Positions 48,474-60,659 of a stretch of 64,000 nt of DNA are shown piece by piece. Within the stretch, counting starts at the first letter, position 1. Every line of letters begins with the position of its first letter. Source of the DNA: Sphagnum compactum (taxonomy: Eukaryota > Bryophyta > Sphagnopsida > Sphagnales); contig OZ234501.1 of the NCBI GenBank assembly GCA_965153455.1, positions 2,046,001 through 2,110,000 on the forward strand. The letters are read 5' to 3'. A program made the translations under genes and the position numbers. The notes beneath the pieces are model-generated. The model made no database searches. It saw only the letters and a program-made list of their open reading frames with translations, and was not told where the DNA came from.

Positions 48474-48880
48474 GGTCCTCTCCATACCATTAGATTTGGC
48501 TGACATGCTGAACTTCAGTCTCTGGAGTCATCCAGCACTAAGGCCTTCACACACATCTTCAATCAGAATCCCTCAGATTATACTCACAAGATTATTCCAG
48601 CATAAGCTTGCTGTGCAGATTGAACTAGGTTTCTAGTGGTGGCCCAGGATAGAAGGTAGTTCATATTTTGCTTAAAGGTCCTCTTCACACCATTAGATTC
48701 TGCTGACATACTGAACTTTCTCTGGAGTCATCCAGCACTGAGTCCTTCACAAACATATTCAATAAGGATGCCTCAGATCATACTCACAAGATTGTTCCGG
48801 TATGAGCCTGTTGTGGAGATTGAACTAAGTTTGTCTGCAGTGGTGGCCCAGGAGAGAAGCTAGTTCATATCGTCACCATA
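48474..48880. repeat. Tandem duplication of ~203 bp just 3' of the hydrolase
   Basis: Unit 1 starts at 48474 (GGTCCTCTCCATACCATTAG), unit 2 at 48677 (GGTCCTCTTCACACCATTAG). Both contain TCTCTGGAGTCATCCAGCAC, ATACTCACAAGATT and GTGGTGGCCCAGGA, and end with TAGTTCATAT. Identity appears to be above 80%. The array starts about 140 bp after the stop codon, so unit 1 may lie in the 3' UTR. Confidence 0.85.
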
Positions 48881-49589
48881 TACACAAGAATCAAGCAAAT
48901 GGAAAAAAAAAAATTTAACCAACATTGCAAACATAGGGGGGTTATTAGTCGAAGATGCCTGGATAAAGAAACCTTTTGAAAGATATGTTCAGTTTGACAC
49001 ATTAACCTTGACCGAAGTTTGGCATCGTAAACTACTCCATCACTAAGCCCTTGGTGATGGCTGCATTCTGGAACTAGCAGAATCCCTTATTCTGTCTAAT
49101 GAGTAAGTAACCGGTGATGTGTCAGTACCAGCAATTTTGCTGCTTATTGAGGATCAATACTACCTCTCATTACAGTATCCTCCTGTCTTCTCTACCTCTT
49201 CTGCAAAGTCTCTCTCTCCTCATCATCATCAGACTTAGACATCAGAATTGCTCTTTGTCCTAGTCTCTGGTTGTTTCTCCTTGTTAGGAGAGAAGTGTGT
49301 AGGGTTCATAGGCCTTTTGTTCTTAATGAACCTCTCACTCAGATTGTCTCTTCTTTGCTGAAGAGGCAAGAAAAACATGAGGAGTCCACAATGGGGGGCA
49401 GATTCAGGTCTTTACTGGTACGGCTCAGTTTTAAAGTTGTTTCATAAAAACCTTTGCTTTTATCATGGCCCCAATTACAAAGCTAATGAGGAAGGCATAA
49501 CTTTTTATCTCGACCACAAACTGTCAAGAAGCTTGGGATCAGATCAAGCAAAGATACATAAAAGCATCAATTCTAATACCTTAAAATTG
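48881..49589. other. Spacer between hydrolase and retroelement
   Basis: No gene recognised. The part after about 49300 may already belong to the following Ty3/gypsy element, but its translation shows no motif until about 49597. Confidence 0.35.
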
Positions 49590-49596
49590 GTAGTTG

Positions 49597-51249
49597 GAGT
49601 TTCATGTGCACACAAATGCATCACTATTGGTAGTAGGTGCAATGTTGGCACATAATCCAACTAGTAAATATTACCAACCTATAGTATATGCCTCTAGACC
49701 ACTAAATAAAGCAAAACATAATTATACTACTACAAAGATAGAACCTTAGTAGTGGTTTATGCTTTGCATAAGTTCAGACATTTTTTATTGGGAAACAAAT
49801 TTGTCTTTTATGTAGACCACATGGCTTTGGTATATTTGGTCAACAAACCGTAGGTGTCTAGAAAGATAGCTAGATGGCTGTTGTTATTTTTGGGTATGAA
49901 TTCACAATAGTTTACAAGCTTGGTAGAACACGTGGTAGTTGATGTCTTATCCAAATTACCAAATAGTTCAAAACCATTAGGAGTCCCAAATTAGATTGTA
50001 GATGCATCATTATAATCTGTAGGACCTATATCGATGTAAGAAGTGAAGAGCTATTTTGAAACAAGTCAAATGCCAAAAACTTCAAACCTATCTCAAAAAT
50101 AGAAGTTGGCTTGAAAGGTAGAACCTTTTAGTCTGAAAGAGGGAACAATGTATAGAGTGGGACAAGACAACATAATGCATAGATGTTTGACCACCTTAGA
50201 AGCATAGATTCTTTTGAAGGAGCTACATGAAGGAATGGCAAGAGGACATTTTATTGTAGATATTACTGCAAAGAAAATTTTGGATGTAGGATATTGGTGG
50301 CCAACTCTATTCAAGAATACTCATGAATTTTGCAAAAGATGCGATAACTATCAAAAAATTGGAGGATGTAAAACAAAAAGTCTAGCCAAGTTGGTAACAG
50401 GGGGGTTTAGATTTTATAGGTCTAATTAAACCAGCATGAAGACTAACATGTAACAAATATATCTTAGTAATTACAAATTATGCAATTAAATGGGTAAAGG
50501 CAAAGGCACTCAGAACCAATACTACAGTAGTTACAACCAGATTCATGTATGAATACATTTTGACCAAGTTTGGATGCCCATCAACCATAATTACAAATCA
50601 AGGAGTACATTTTATCAATGATACAATAAAATATCTGACAAAATAGTTTCTGTTGAAGCATGTTAGTTCAACTACCTATTATCCATAGGGAAATGGACAA
50701 GCAAAATCTACTAACAAAGTCATTGGTAGGCTTTTGACTAAGTTAGTTAATAAAAAAAATATTAGGATGAACATTTGTCCACAATTTTGTTTTCATATAG
50801 GACTGCTTATAAGGTGGCAACATGTTATACACCTTACCAATTAGTCTATGGTTTGCATCCTCTAATGCTAACAAAATATGTTCTATCAGTTATTAATGGG
50901 GACCACAAAGATGTAGAACCAACCAGAGTACTAACAGCTAGAATTACAAAGTTGGAGAAGTTACATGAGAACAGATTGGAGGTTTAGAATAATGTGGGAG
51001 CAAACCAATGGGATAGGAATCAATAGAAAAAGACAGAGAAGAAGTTTCAATTTGGAGATTATGTTTTATGGTTTCCTAAAGGAGAAAAGACACACTTGGG
51101 CAAATTTTTAAAAAGATGGTTTGATCCATTCAAAGTACAATATTGTTTACCCAATAATACTATTCTTCTTGTTTCTATTAACAATTTTGAACCAAATCTA
51201 GTGTTGGTCAATATTAAGAAGTTGAAACCATACAAATATGTGGATTAGA
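49597..51249 (+). pseudogene. RNase H and integrase remains
   Basis: RNase H: YYQPIVYASRPLNKAKHNYT (49670-), VYALHKFRHFLLGNKFVFY, DHMALVYLVNKP. Integrase zinc domain: LLKELHEGMARGHFIVDITA, DVGYWWPTLFKNTHEFCKRC. Core: LDFIGLIKP keeps the first Asp. The second site reads ITNQG (Asn where Asp is normal) and the third GNGQAKSTNK (Lys where Glu is normal), both G-to-A changes. VLFSYRTAYKVATCYTPYQL and LVYGLHPLM follow, and the tail ends near 51249 with VLVNIKKLKPYKYVD and a stop. Several TAG and TGA stops interrupt the frame. Clearly dead. Confidence 0.88.
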
Positions 51250-54200
51250 CTTTGAATGGGATTTACAGTTTCGAGAATCAAAAAACTTTAAAGTTTATAG
51301 ATTCTGACCACATGGAAGAAAATTTTGATGAAGATTCAGAAGATAAAAAAAAACAAAGATCATTGGGATTGATCAGAGAGTAATATCATAAGAAGCCTCA
51401 GTAAATCTGGTAAGTTAGCAAGTTATGAAAATATTCATAGATCATGATTATATAGTTTCATAGTCACTAGATCATGGTTCAGATACATTTGTCACATCAA
51501 CATGAAACTTTATCGATTTGATGATTCAACATAGGATAGAGAAAGTCTATAGTGTAGAAAATACCAGGTCATCAGATTTAAAATTGTCATAAAAAAAACC
51601 CATTGCCATGTCTACAGAGTTTTTAGGTCAACATGCATTTACTATAGCCCATGTTGTTATCAATATGAACTTTCACAAGAGACGACATGTGTCAAAAGAT
51701 CGGGAAAAAGACAATCATTAAAATGCTAACCCTAAAGCGAAAAGTGAAACATCATATTATGAAACGAGATGATTACGTTTCAGAAGGCAGCAAAACACAA
51801 AGCGCTTCTTCGATTTCTACAAGCAAGTTACTATCAATTTTTTATTTCCAAAATGATTATAGAAGAAAGTTTTGTGGAGAAATTGCAAAGACAATCTAGA
51901 AAGAAAGTGCAAAAGTTGAGAGAAAAACAAGAAAGACAAAATGAACAACAAATATTTACAAATATTTTGCCTCTATAATCTAGGTCTCCAAAAAGAGGTC
52001 CGCCATTTCCTTTTCCAATTTATTCTTCTTCCTCTCAAAGATCTTTTTTGATTTCCAAGTTTGAGAAAGTTTTTGAAGAAATTAGAAAAAATGAAAGAGA
52101 TTGTAAGGAAACTTTGAGGAGATATAATTTAAGGAAGCCCAGAAGAAAGGCAGGTCCTAGTGGATAAGTTGATCCCATTTCTATTTCTGATTTTGAAAAA
52201 GAAAAGCAAAAGGACAATTTGCAACAAGAACAAGAAGTGCCATTACATCAAGAAGAGCCTACCCATGATCAAATTCCAGAGAAAGTCCATATTCCTAACA
52301 AGAAGCACATGAAGAGAATAAATCAACAAGCAATGTTTGCAAGTTTGCGTGGGAAGAAGGTGTATACTCACCAAGATGATGAAGTTAAGTATATGTTTAC
52401 TCCTACAGAATAAAATTATAATAGTAATCTGAAAAATATTTTGCTTTGGACAAGCTCTGGAGAAGAAGAGAAAGCCTAGGCAAACAGAGCTAGATTAATA
52501 GGTCTGTTTGAGGTTGAGTGGAAGACACCCTGCCACAACATTTTGGTTGAATTTCTGAACAACTAGAAGTTGGATTCTAAACATAACAAAACCAAGGTTA
52601 TGTTGGGGGGAAAGCTGAAAATAATAGATGAACATCTATCGATAAAAAGTTTTTTAAGTCTGCCATACAGGAGAAACAAAGGCAGACCAAGCAAAAATGT
52701 CTAATGCCAAAGTAACATTGGTAGATATAGTTAATAGAGTCCCTGATATTTACAACACCAATGAAGGGTGGGTTGTAAGAAGATGAGATCATAGTATGTT
52801 AATAGAATTGTTGCTATTTTGCCCCTTATTTACCAGAAAAATAAGGTGTAATATTTTAACTATAAGTCTACCATGATGATCTCTAAAGTAGATTGTGGAG
52901 AGTTTGTCAATTGGGCTACAATTATGTATTCTCAATTGGTCAAGGAGTTGATCAAATGGGAAAAGTGTTAGAAGAACATGATTGAGGGAATAACCAAAAA
53001 AAAACCAAAAAAAATGTATGCCATTTTGCCATAGTCCTAGAAGTTATATTTCAGAAATGGTTTCCATTAGAAAGAGTAGAGCCACAAGAGAAAAAGAAAT
53101 AGGGAGAACCACAGGAGGACATGAGAAGAAAGGATAGTTTGAATAGAGGTTCATAGAAAACAAAAGACCTTTGAACCCTACACACATCTTTTCTAAAAAG
53201 GAAAAACAACTAAAGATTAGGACAACTAGAAGACTAGTTTTGATGTTTCAATCTGATGATGATGAGGAGAGGGAAACTCTATAGAAGAGGTAGAGAAGAC
53301 AAGAGGATACTAAAATGAAAAGCAATATTAATCCTCAATAGGCAACAGAATTTCTTAGGAAGCAACAACATCAACATTAGAGTCAAAAGGAAAAATCCAT
53401 ATTTCCTAATCTGAAACAAGACCACAAATCTCTCCCAAGTAGGAACAGAGATTAGATGGGTAGGAGCATTAGAAATGGCCCAAAAAGGAGCTAAAATCTC
53501 TAGTTCAACAGACAACAGAAGAGTAGACACAAGATCTGGACCTGGATCCACCAAAAGTACAACAATCTATTCCAGCACCACACAATAATGAAGGTATGTT
53601 ACCTTCAAGACCAAGTTCTACAACATGCACAAATGTATTTGGAAAGATCTAGATTGCACACAAAAATCTAAGTTCTTCAAGGACAAGTTTTAGGGGTTAG
53701 ACTCCTAGGTTTCATACACCAAGATGTGAACAATGGATAGAAGCAGAATTGGATGAACACAGAAGAGCTACTAATATGTTTCAATAGATAGCAAAATACA
53801 GTGTACAAATGACCAATATTTTGCTTAGATTTTTTGATCCGGAGATAAAAAATAAATAGATCATAGAGGAGGACATATTCATCCAGAATCTGCAGGGGGC
53901 TCTAGAAAAGGAGTAGAAGCTCAAAGCAGAATTGTAGGATAGGAACAGTCAGAATAATCAGGTTTTGGCAAAATTGTAAGCAACCAAATAGAAGATTATT
54001 AACATGGAGAAGCATAGCAAGGGTTTAGAGAACATTAGAGTGGAAAAGGATTCTTTGTAGGCAACTTTAAAGGAGACAGATGCCAACTATTGGATTGAAG
54101 GTAGAAAAGGATATTCTGAGTGTGGAACACAACAAACTTCAGAAAGATTACAAGAATATGGAGCAGACTCTTTTGAAGCAACAAAAGGATTTGGAGGAGC

Positions 54201-55250
54201 TTAGAATGGAAATTGGTAATGTATATCAAACAAAGAATGACATACAAAGGCAAATTAATCAGAGGCATGCATAAATGGACAAAATTTGCAGAAGTAGATG
54301 GCTCTTAATGAGAAGTTACATAAACTTCTAGAGGAGACCAAGAGAGTAAAACCTTTCAATTATGATAGTCTCTTCATAAAAAACAATGAATTCAAGAAAA
54401 AAAACACTTTGCTTCAAGTAAAACTCAAGGCATTGTCAATGGAAGAAAAAGATGCAGATCTATGGTGGGATGCGATACATGATATTGTTCAGAAAGTATT
54501 GGAAAGGTCTGCAGAAAGTATGAAAGAAATGAAAGGCTATACTAACACATGATATCTTAGATGGAAAAGGTCATGCCAACATTTGAGTATCAACCTTTAG
54601 TTCTTTCTTTAGAACTAGAAACCTCAGATGAAGAAGAGGACAAAGGGAATACTAATGTGTAGGACCATTAGGTACAAGAACATCAGAGGACAAACCAAGA
54701 GATTTTAGAGGAGGGAAATATAACCTTAAAGAGGCTGGTGGTGAGACATATGCATCAAAACAAACTCTAGAACCAATAGAATCTATTATACATGAGGTTA
54801 ATTCTTAGGAATATGCATCTGCAGCCACAGAAATAGGGAAGTAGATACAAACTGAGGAATACAGAACTTAGGAAGTTCAACAAAATCAAATAAACTTACA
54901 TTAAAGCTACAACATCAAGAGTAGATTCAAATTACATTAGATCTGTAGTCATAGCAATAGCCATGAGTGACATTAGAGTTGCGGCCATAGGAGTACACAA
55001 CAACACATCATCAAACAACTACACAGTTGTCAACAGAGGCACCAAAAGAGCAACAACAAACTTTGTATACAATAGAGAATCAAATGTTGCTTCAATCTGA
55101 AGTACAACAACCACAGGTAGAGTAAACTATAGTACATATAGATTAGACTATAGTGCAGTTATAGCAACATTAGATTTTGAATCACAAGATCAAAAATAAC
55201 ATTAGAATTACCTTTCTTAACAAATTTTTGATTTGAAATTTCGGGATGTA
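51250..55250 (+). pseudogene. Decayed coiled-coil coding region downstream of integrase
   Basis: About 4 kb between integrase and the polypurine tract, with plus-strand protein-like pieces. Examples are an acidic segment (MEENFDEDSEDKKKQRS), basic arginine-rich pieces near 52040-52160, and coiled-coil segments at 54080-54552 (EHNKLQKDYKNMEQTLLKQQ, KDLEELRMEIGNVYQTKNDI, NEKLHKLLEETKRVKPFNYD). A Gln-rich tail reaches about 55200. I infer one or two long extra ORFs of the element broken by many stops. Extra 3' ORFs are known in some plant Ty3/gypsy lineages; I cannot assign this one. Confidence 0.5.
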
Positions 55251-55272
55251 ATTTAAAGTACAGGTGGGGTAA

Positions 55273-55662
55273 TGTTAAAGGAGTAGTTATTGGTGGTAAT
55301 AGTTAGTTAATATGTTTTTATTTACTTAGTTATTATTTTAGGAATTACTAGCTAGATTATATAGTTTTTATCACCATTTGAATTTGAATAGAACATAAGA
55401 TTGTTTTATATCTTTGAAGAAGAAGAGAGGGGATCATTGTGGAACATTGAATTTTGATGAAGTATGAAAGAAGAACATTTTGATTTCTAGAAAAGTTTTA
55501 CTTCCATAGCCAAAATTGTTGTTTTGAATGTTTTCATCATACTTCTGTTATTGGATTTTTAATTCTGAAATTAGTCTTGAATAGATTTAAATGAGCAGAT
55601 TTTGTTAGTATTAATTCTATGATGTTTCAATCTAGATACAGATCAAAATATAAGATTGAAGA
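55273..55662 (+). repeat. Putative 3' LTR start of the old Ty3/gypsy element
   Basis: Begins TGTTAAAGG directly after the polypurine-like CAGGTGGGGTAA. No second copy is in the window, so the right border is not proven. It may continue after the CACTA element from 58407 onward. Confidence 0.45.
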
Positions 55663-58406
55663 CACTAGAAAAAAAAAGGTATTTTCAATTGGTCTTTGCA
55701 ACTAAATTTTAGTCGCAATCAACATTTGTGACTAAAATATCATTAGTTTGTTTGGACAAGTTGCAAATGACAAAAATAATTGGATGAAAGAAAAAATCAA
55801 CAAATACAAGTTCATCCTTTGACTCCATTGTATACGTATTATCACTAAGATTCAACTATTTTGGTCACAATTGAGGGCAAATGATGTGCTGCCTCGTGTC
55901 CCAATATTTAATTATTTAAATATTAAAATTAATATTATTTTGAAATAATTTAGGACGTTCAATTCAAATGTTTGGATGATCTTATATTATAACACATGGC
56001 CCAATGTAAATATGCCACATGGCACTTTAAAATGAACTTAATAAAAAAAAATCTTTTAATATATTACATGTCTTTTTTTCTTAAATTTCTAAACAATTCA
56101 AATACATGGTTCACTAGATAATTAGATAATCATTTAATTAATAATCATTAAATTTACATATATTTAAATTATAAACTATACACTACAAATATTAAGTATT
56201 CATTATCAATTACTTAAATAACTAATAACTTCTTAATATTTCACAAACTAGTTATCTAATTACTCATAAGTTGTTAATACATAACTCATAGATAATTAAA
56301 TAACTAAAATATTTTAAAATATTTTATCACTTAAAAAAATCTGGTCGAATTATAGATAATATAAATAATGTAAAACTAATTTAAGTACTATAAAAACTAA
56401 CTTTTATAGGTCAGGTAATTTTATTTTTTATTGGTAATTATTAACTATAAATATAATAATTTGTTAAACATAACAGTAATTTTTATAATTACTCTAAAAT
56501 TACTCTAAAAATATTTATCATAGGTGATTAATTACAGAATTTTAAAATTAAATAAATATTGTATAATAATTCCTGAAATCAAGTAATGTAACCTTAATTA
56601 CAGTAATTAATTTCTTTTACTGTAAAAAATATAAATTATATAAATATAAAATGTATGTTCTAACAATAATTATTTAGCATAACTTGTAATTAGTAAGAAT
56701 AATCATTTATAATTAATTATAAAAGTGATTTACTATGGATAACACTAGTAGAAAAAACCCTTCAAACTTAATCAATAATTTTCTGAATTGAAATATAAAT
56801 TTTTGATTCGAAAATAGTAATTCAGATTCAAATATCAATTTTTAGATCAAATAATTTTTTTGAATTTAAATAAAAATTTCAGAACTGAAATGTCCATTTT
56901 TAGACTTAGTTAATAATCGTCTTAAATGAAATAATTTTTTTAGAATCCAAAATAATAATTTGGAATTCAAATTACAACTTTCAAGTCAAATAATTTCTTA
57001 AATTTTAAATTTTAAAATTCAGAATTTAATAATCAATTTCCATATTCCAAATGAAAATGTTGATTTTTAGGCTCAATTATAAATTTTTGAATTGAAATGC
57101 CAATTTTTAGATTCAAAAATAATCATTTAGAATTCAGATTTCAATTTTTAGATCAAATGAGTTTTTAAAATGTAAATAAAAACTTTCAGGATTGAAATGT
57201 TAGTTTCCATATTCAAATAACAATATTGAAAATTTAGATGTCCATTTTTAGACTCAATTAATAAATTTCAGAATTGAACTATTAATTTTGAGTGTGATTC
57301 GAAATTGAAATTTCAAGGTTCAAATCAAACGAGTATTTAAAATTTGAATGAAATTTTTTTAGAGTTGTTTCATATTCAAATAAAAATATCAAATAAAATG
57401 TCCATATTTTATAATCAATTAATAAGTTTCTGAATTGAAATACTAATTTTTGGATAAAAAATAATCTAGAATTCAAATATCAATTTTTAGATCAAAAAAG
57501 CTTTCTGAATTTAAATAGAAAATTTAATATTCGAATTAACAAATTGAAATTCAAATAATTTCTTAAAAATTGAAATAGGAATTTTCAGATTCAAATATCA
57601 AATTTGAAGTTCAATTTTTTTTTAAGGAATTAAAATAGTATTTTTCAGATCATTTTTTAAAACTTTAAAATCTAAAATTCATAATTGAAATATCAGAATT
57701 GATATTTAAATAAATAAATAAGAATTCCAATAACTATATTTAGAATTAAAATATTAGATTTCATATTAAAATATTTTTTCAAATTCAATAATTAAAAAAA
57801 GAATTCCAATAACAATTTTCAAAATTTAAACATGATTATAATGTTTAACTAAAATTTTCATAATTGGATTTATAATTTTAAACTGAAACATTTTTTTTTG
57901 GAGACAATTAACAATTTTAAGAATTCATATTTAAAGCTTTAAATTCAAATAAAAATTTTAAAATTCAAATATCATTTTCAAAATTGAATAACAAATTTCA
58001 GAGTTGAAATATAATTTTGAATTTCATTATATGAACAATTCATACATATGCATATTTAATGTACACACAAATATATATATATATCTTATCATATCATAAA
58101 TATAATTTTAATACATACATAAAAGTACACCCCTATGTCATTGTATAATACTTTTAGGATGCGATTAATTTAGTGACTATTGTGACTAATGGGACATATC
58201 AAACTATTAATTGATGAAAATAGACCTAAAATCTATCCAACCAATAAGATGAAGTTTCCACTAGTTGCAACATAATTGTGAAAATGACCAAAATAGTTGA
58301 AATTTGGTCTTGTAATTGCAAATACTCCCAAATCTAGTTGCAAACATTTACAAGTCGCATGTAGTCACAAACAGAGTGGTTACATTTTGGTTGATTTCTA
58401 TTAGTG
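55663..58406. mobile_element. CACTA-type DNA transposon, non-autonomous, 2.74 kb
   Basis: Left end CACTAGAAAAAAAAAGG; right end TTGATTTCTATTAGTG, i.e. CACTAATAGAAATCAA on the other strand. The 3-bp sequence AGA flanks both sides (55660-55662 and 58407-58409), as expected for a CACTA target duplication. Subterminal motifs TTTGCAACTA and (A/T)GTCGCA occur near both ends in inverted orientation. The interior is over 75% AT by eye, with no transposase-like frame, and carries a degenerate tandem array. A second CACTAGTAGAAAAAA string at 56743 could be a nested end. Confidence 0.8.
56755..57600. repeat. Degenerate AT-rich tandem array inside the CACTA element
   Basis: Phrases such as GTCCATTTTTAGACTCAATT, AATTTCTGAATTGAAAT and CAATTTTTAGATCAAA recur with a spacing of about 160-180 bp (anchors near 56891, 57061, 57239 and 57399). 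Shorter sub-repeats of AATTCAAAT/AATTTTTAGA type lie within each unit. The decayed pattern seems to continue to about 58020. Confidence 0.6.
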
Positions 58407-58475
58407 AGATTTTGTATTTACCATAAAACTACTTTCAGATCACATGTTATTGAGGAACGAACCTGTTTAGACAAG

Positions 58476-60138
58476 ATGGGAGGTGGAGGTGGAAAAGAAC
58501 TTCAAGCAACAACTATAGAAGGCAACCTGGAGGAAGAACATGAGCCCAATCTAGACTAGGTAATTGATAACATCCAAGTTGAACCTATTGAACTTGTGGT
58601 ATCAATTATAAAACCTAAACAACCTATAACTATAACTATAGAATCATCACAACCAGTTCAACCTGTAGTTGAACCTGTTCATGTTGAAAACCCATAGTTT
58701 TCTATAACTCGACTTGTCTTAGTTTCGAGTCATTCCACATATAACTTGAAACATATTAGTATGTTTTTAGAGCAAGTTGCCCAGAATGCCACAACTTGGT
58801 CAAGGACATTGTGATAACTTGCCAACCTTAGAGTTGAATATGAGTAAACAAGAGAAAATTTATTTAAGACCAACAACCACTTGCAAACGTGTAGCCTAAA
58901 GCTAGAAATAATGTAACAGACTCTTAAGAACCATGACACTGAACTAGTCATAATCAAAGGGTAGTTGATTAAGGTTCATCATGAGAACCACAACTTGTCC
59001 AACAAGTTGAAAAAGGCAGAACGAGTTGTTAGAAAAATTGAAAACCTACAACAAAAATATATCGAATTCAATCATCTCAATTGGAAAACTCTCAATGATT
59101 TGAAGTGTCTCCGAACTAACTTTGAACGAATGACATGGGATTACAACAAAATGGAAAAGTCCAATATGCAACAACAAAGTACCATAACTGGTTTGGAACA
59201 AACTTGTCAAGAGCTTAAGGAATAATAAGTAGTTGTTCATATAAAATTTGAAAAGGAAAAACAAACTTTGATTGCCCAAATCCAAGACTGGAAAGGTTAG
59301 ATGAAACATTTAAGGTATGGTTGAGCACACCCAACCCATTTTACGAGGTTAGAATGAACAATACGTTGAAGGAGTTCGAGGAGTTATTACTAGACAATAC
59401 ATTGTTCAAGGTGCAAAATCATCCCTCGGAGACAAAGAACCCTAAGTGGCAGGACTAGTGGCAAACCGTTAAAGAGTTCATAGAGGAGCAGATTCACGAA
59501 GACATGGAATTAATTCATTCTGATGAATAAAGTTACCAATTGGAACTACAAGCATATCCAACTGCTTTCCCTCACTTTAAATATGAACCCCATAGTTTTG
59601 TATATGTGGAAATTGGAACCAATAGTAAAACACCAATAACACCAACTATTGTGCAACCTATTGTTGTTACTAAACTAGTCAGTCCACTTAGAGGTGGAAT
59701 AGGTTTAGAGATCATATCCTTTCCCATTCAGACTTTTACCATACCTATTTAGGTTACCACTGTCCTTACTAAACCTATGAAAGGTAGTGAGAAATCTGTT
59801 AAGGAACATGTTGAACCTATTGATCCTTCCTTTATTGTACTAAATAGTGGAGTAGGACCTTTGGAGTTTTTATTTGCTAGTTTACCTCTTACCCCACACT
59901 AGATAGGTATAGGTCAGGATATTACTTTGATTTCCAGTACCCCACATATTTCTAAGGTATTCATGACACCCATAACAACCTCTAAAGAAACACCTGATTG
60001 ATAGAGGATTGCAATGTTAACAAGTCTTCATATTTTGAGCCAAGCTGAACTTGTCAAAAGAGCCATCAATCAATTGGTTCCAGAAGACCAAGCTAACCTA
60101 GGACTTTGAACTAACATTTTGAGGATGAAATGTAATTT
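58476..60138 (+). pseudogene. Second coiled-coil retroelement ORF, broken
   Basis: Starts at an ATG (MGGGGGKELQATTIEGNLEE) and continues with several in-frame stops. It contains a Pro/Val-rich part (VQPIVV-type phrases, QPVQPVVEPVHVENP), then a coiled coil (58965-59225: LIKVHHENHNLSNKLKKAER, VVRKIENLQQKYIEFNHLNW, ERMTWDYNKMEKSNMQQQST). Next comes a conserved-looking segment in another frame (STPNPFYEVRMNNTLKEFEE, WQTVKEFIEEQIHEDMELIH), then QAELVKRAINQLVPEDQANL up to a polypurine tract. The architecture mirrors 51250-55250, so it is probably the extra ORF of a related Ty3/gypsy element whose pol is missing here. Confidence 0.55.
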
Positions 60139-60650
60139 TCAAAGGGGGATAATGTTACCCATATTTGGTAATAGGTGATTTAATAGGATATAGATTTAAG
60201 TAGGTTGTTAAACCTAACAAGTGATTTAACCTATAATTTAACTTAACCTGTACATTAACTAACTAGTTATTGAACCTAACAGGTAGCATTTGATTAGGTT
60301 AATAAACATGTCGACAAGTTAGTCAACCGGTAATTTGCAGATAAGTGGCAGAACATGTAATTGAATAAGTAGTGAAACATGATTTTTTTTTGAAATTTTG
60401 GATTGTTAATTTAAGTATTGGCTAATGACTATTTAAATGGTCAATTATGATTATTTTGTTTTTGAATTAGCTATTTTAAGACTAAGAGGACAAACTTGAA
60501 GAAGAAGGAGATTTTTTATTTTCTTTTATTTTTGATCCTTTGTGTTTCACTTTCATTTTGGAACATGAAGAATTTCTTTTTAGCAAAATTTCTTGAAGTT
60601 ATGAGAATTGAGTGCATGTTAATTAAGAATTGTGAATAGTGTTAGTTTTA
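60139..60650 (+). repeat. Polypurine tract and putative LTR start
   Basis: TCAAAGGGGGAT AA is followed by TGTTACCC at 60153. The same arrangement (purine run, AA, TGTTA) is seen at 55261-55281. The LTR right border is not identifiable and 60650 is only approximate. Confidence 0.45.
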
Positions 60651-60659
60651 CTAGTTTAA

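Larger units (their letters stand above)
49590..55662 (+). mobile_element. Old Ty3/gypsy element, 5'-truncated, heavily mutated
   Basis: On the plus strand it holds RNase H, integrase, a long downstream coding-like region, a polypurine stretch (CAGGTGGGGTAA, 55261-55272) and an LTR start (TGTTAAAGG, 55273). No gag, protease or RT is seen to the left, so the element is truncated or interrupted. Dozens of in-frame stops, mostly TAG where CAG would fit, and A-rich substitutions show long exposure to C-to-T decay. A CACTA element lies directly right of 55662. Confidence 0.8.
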
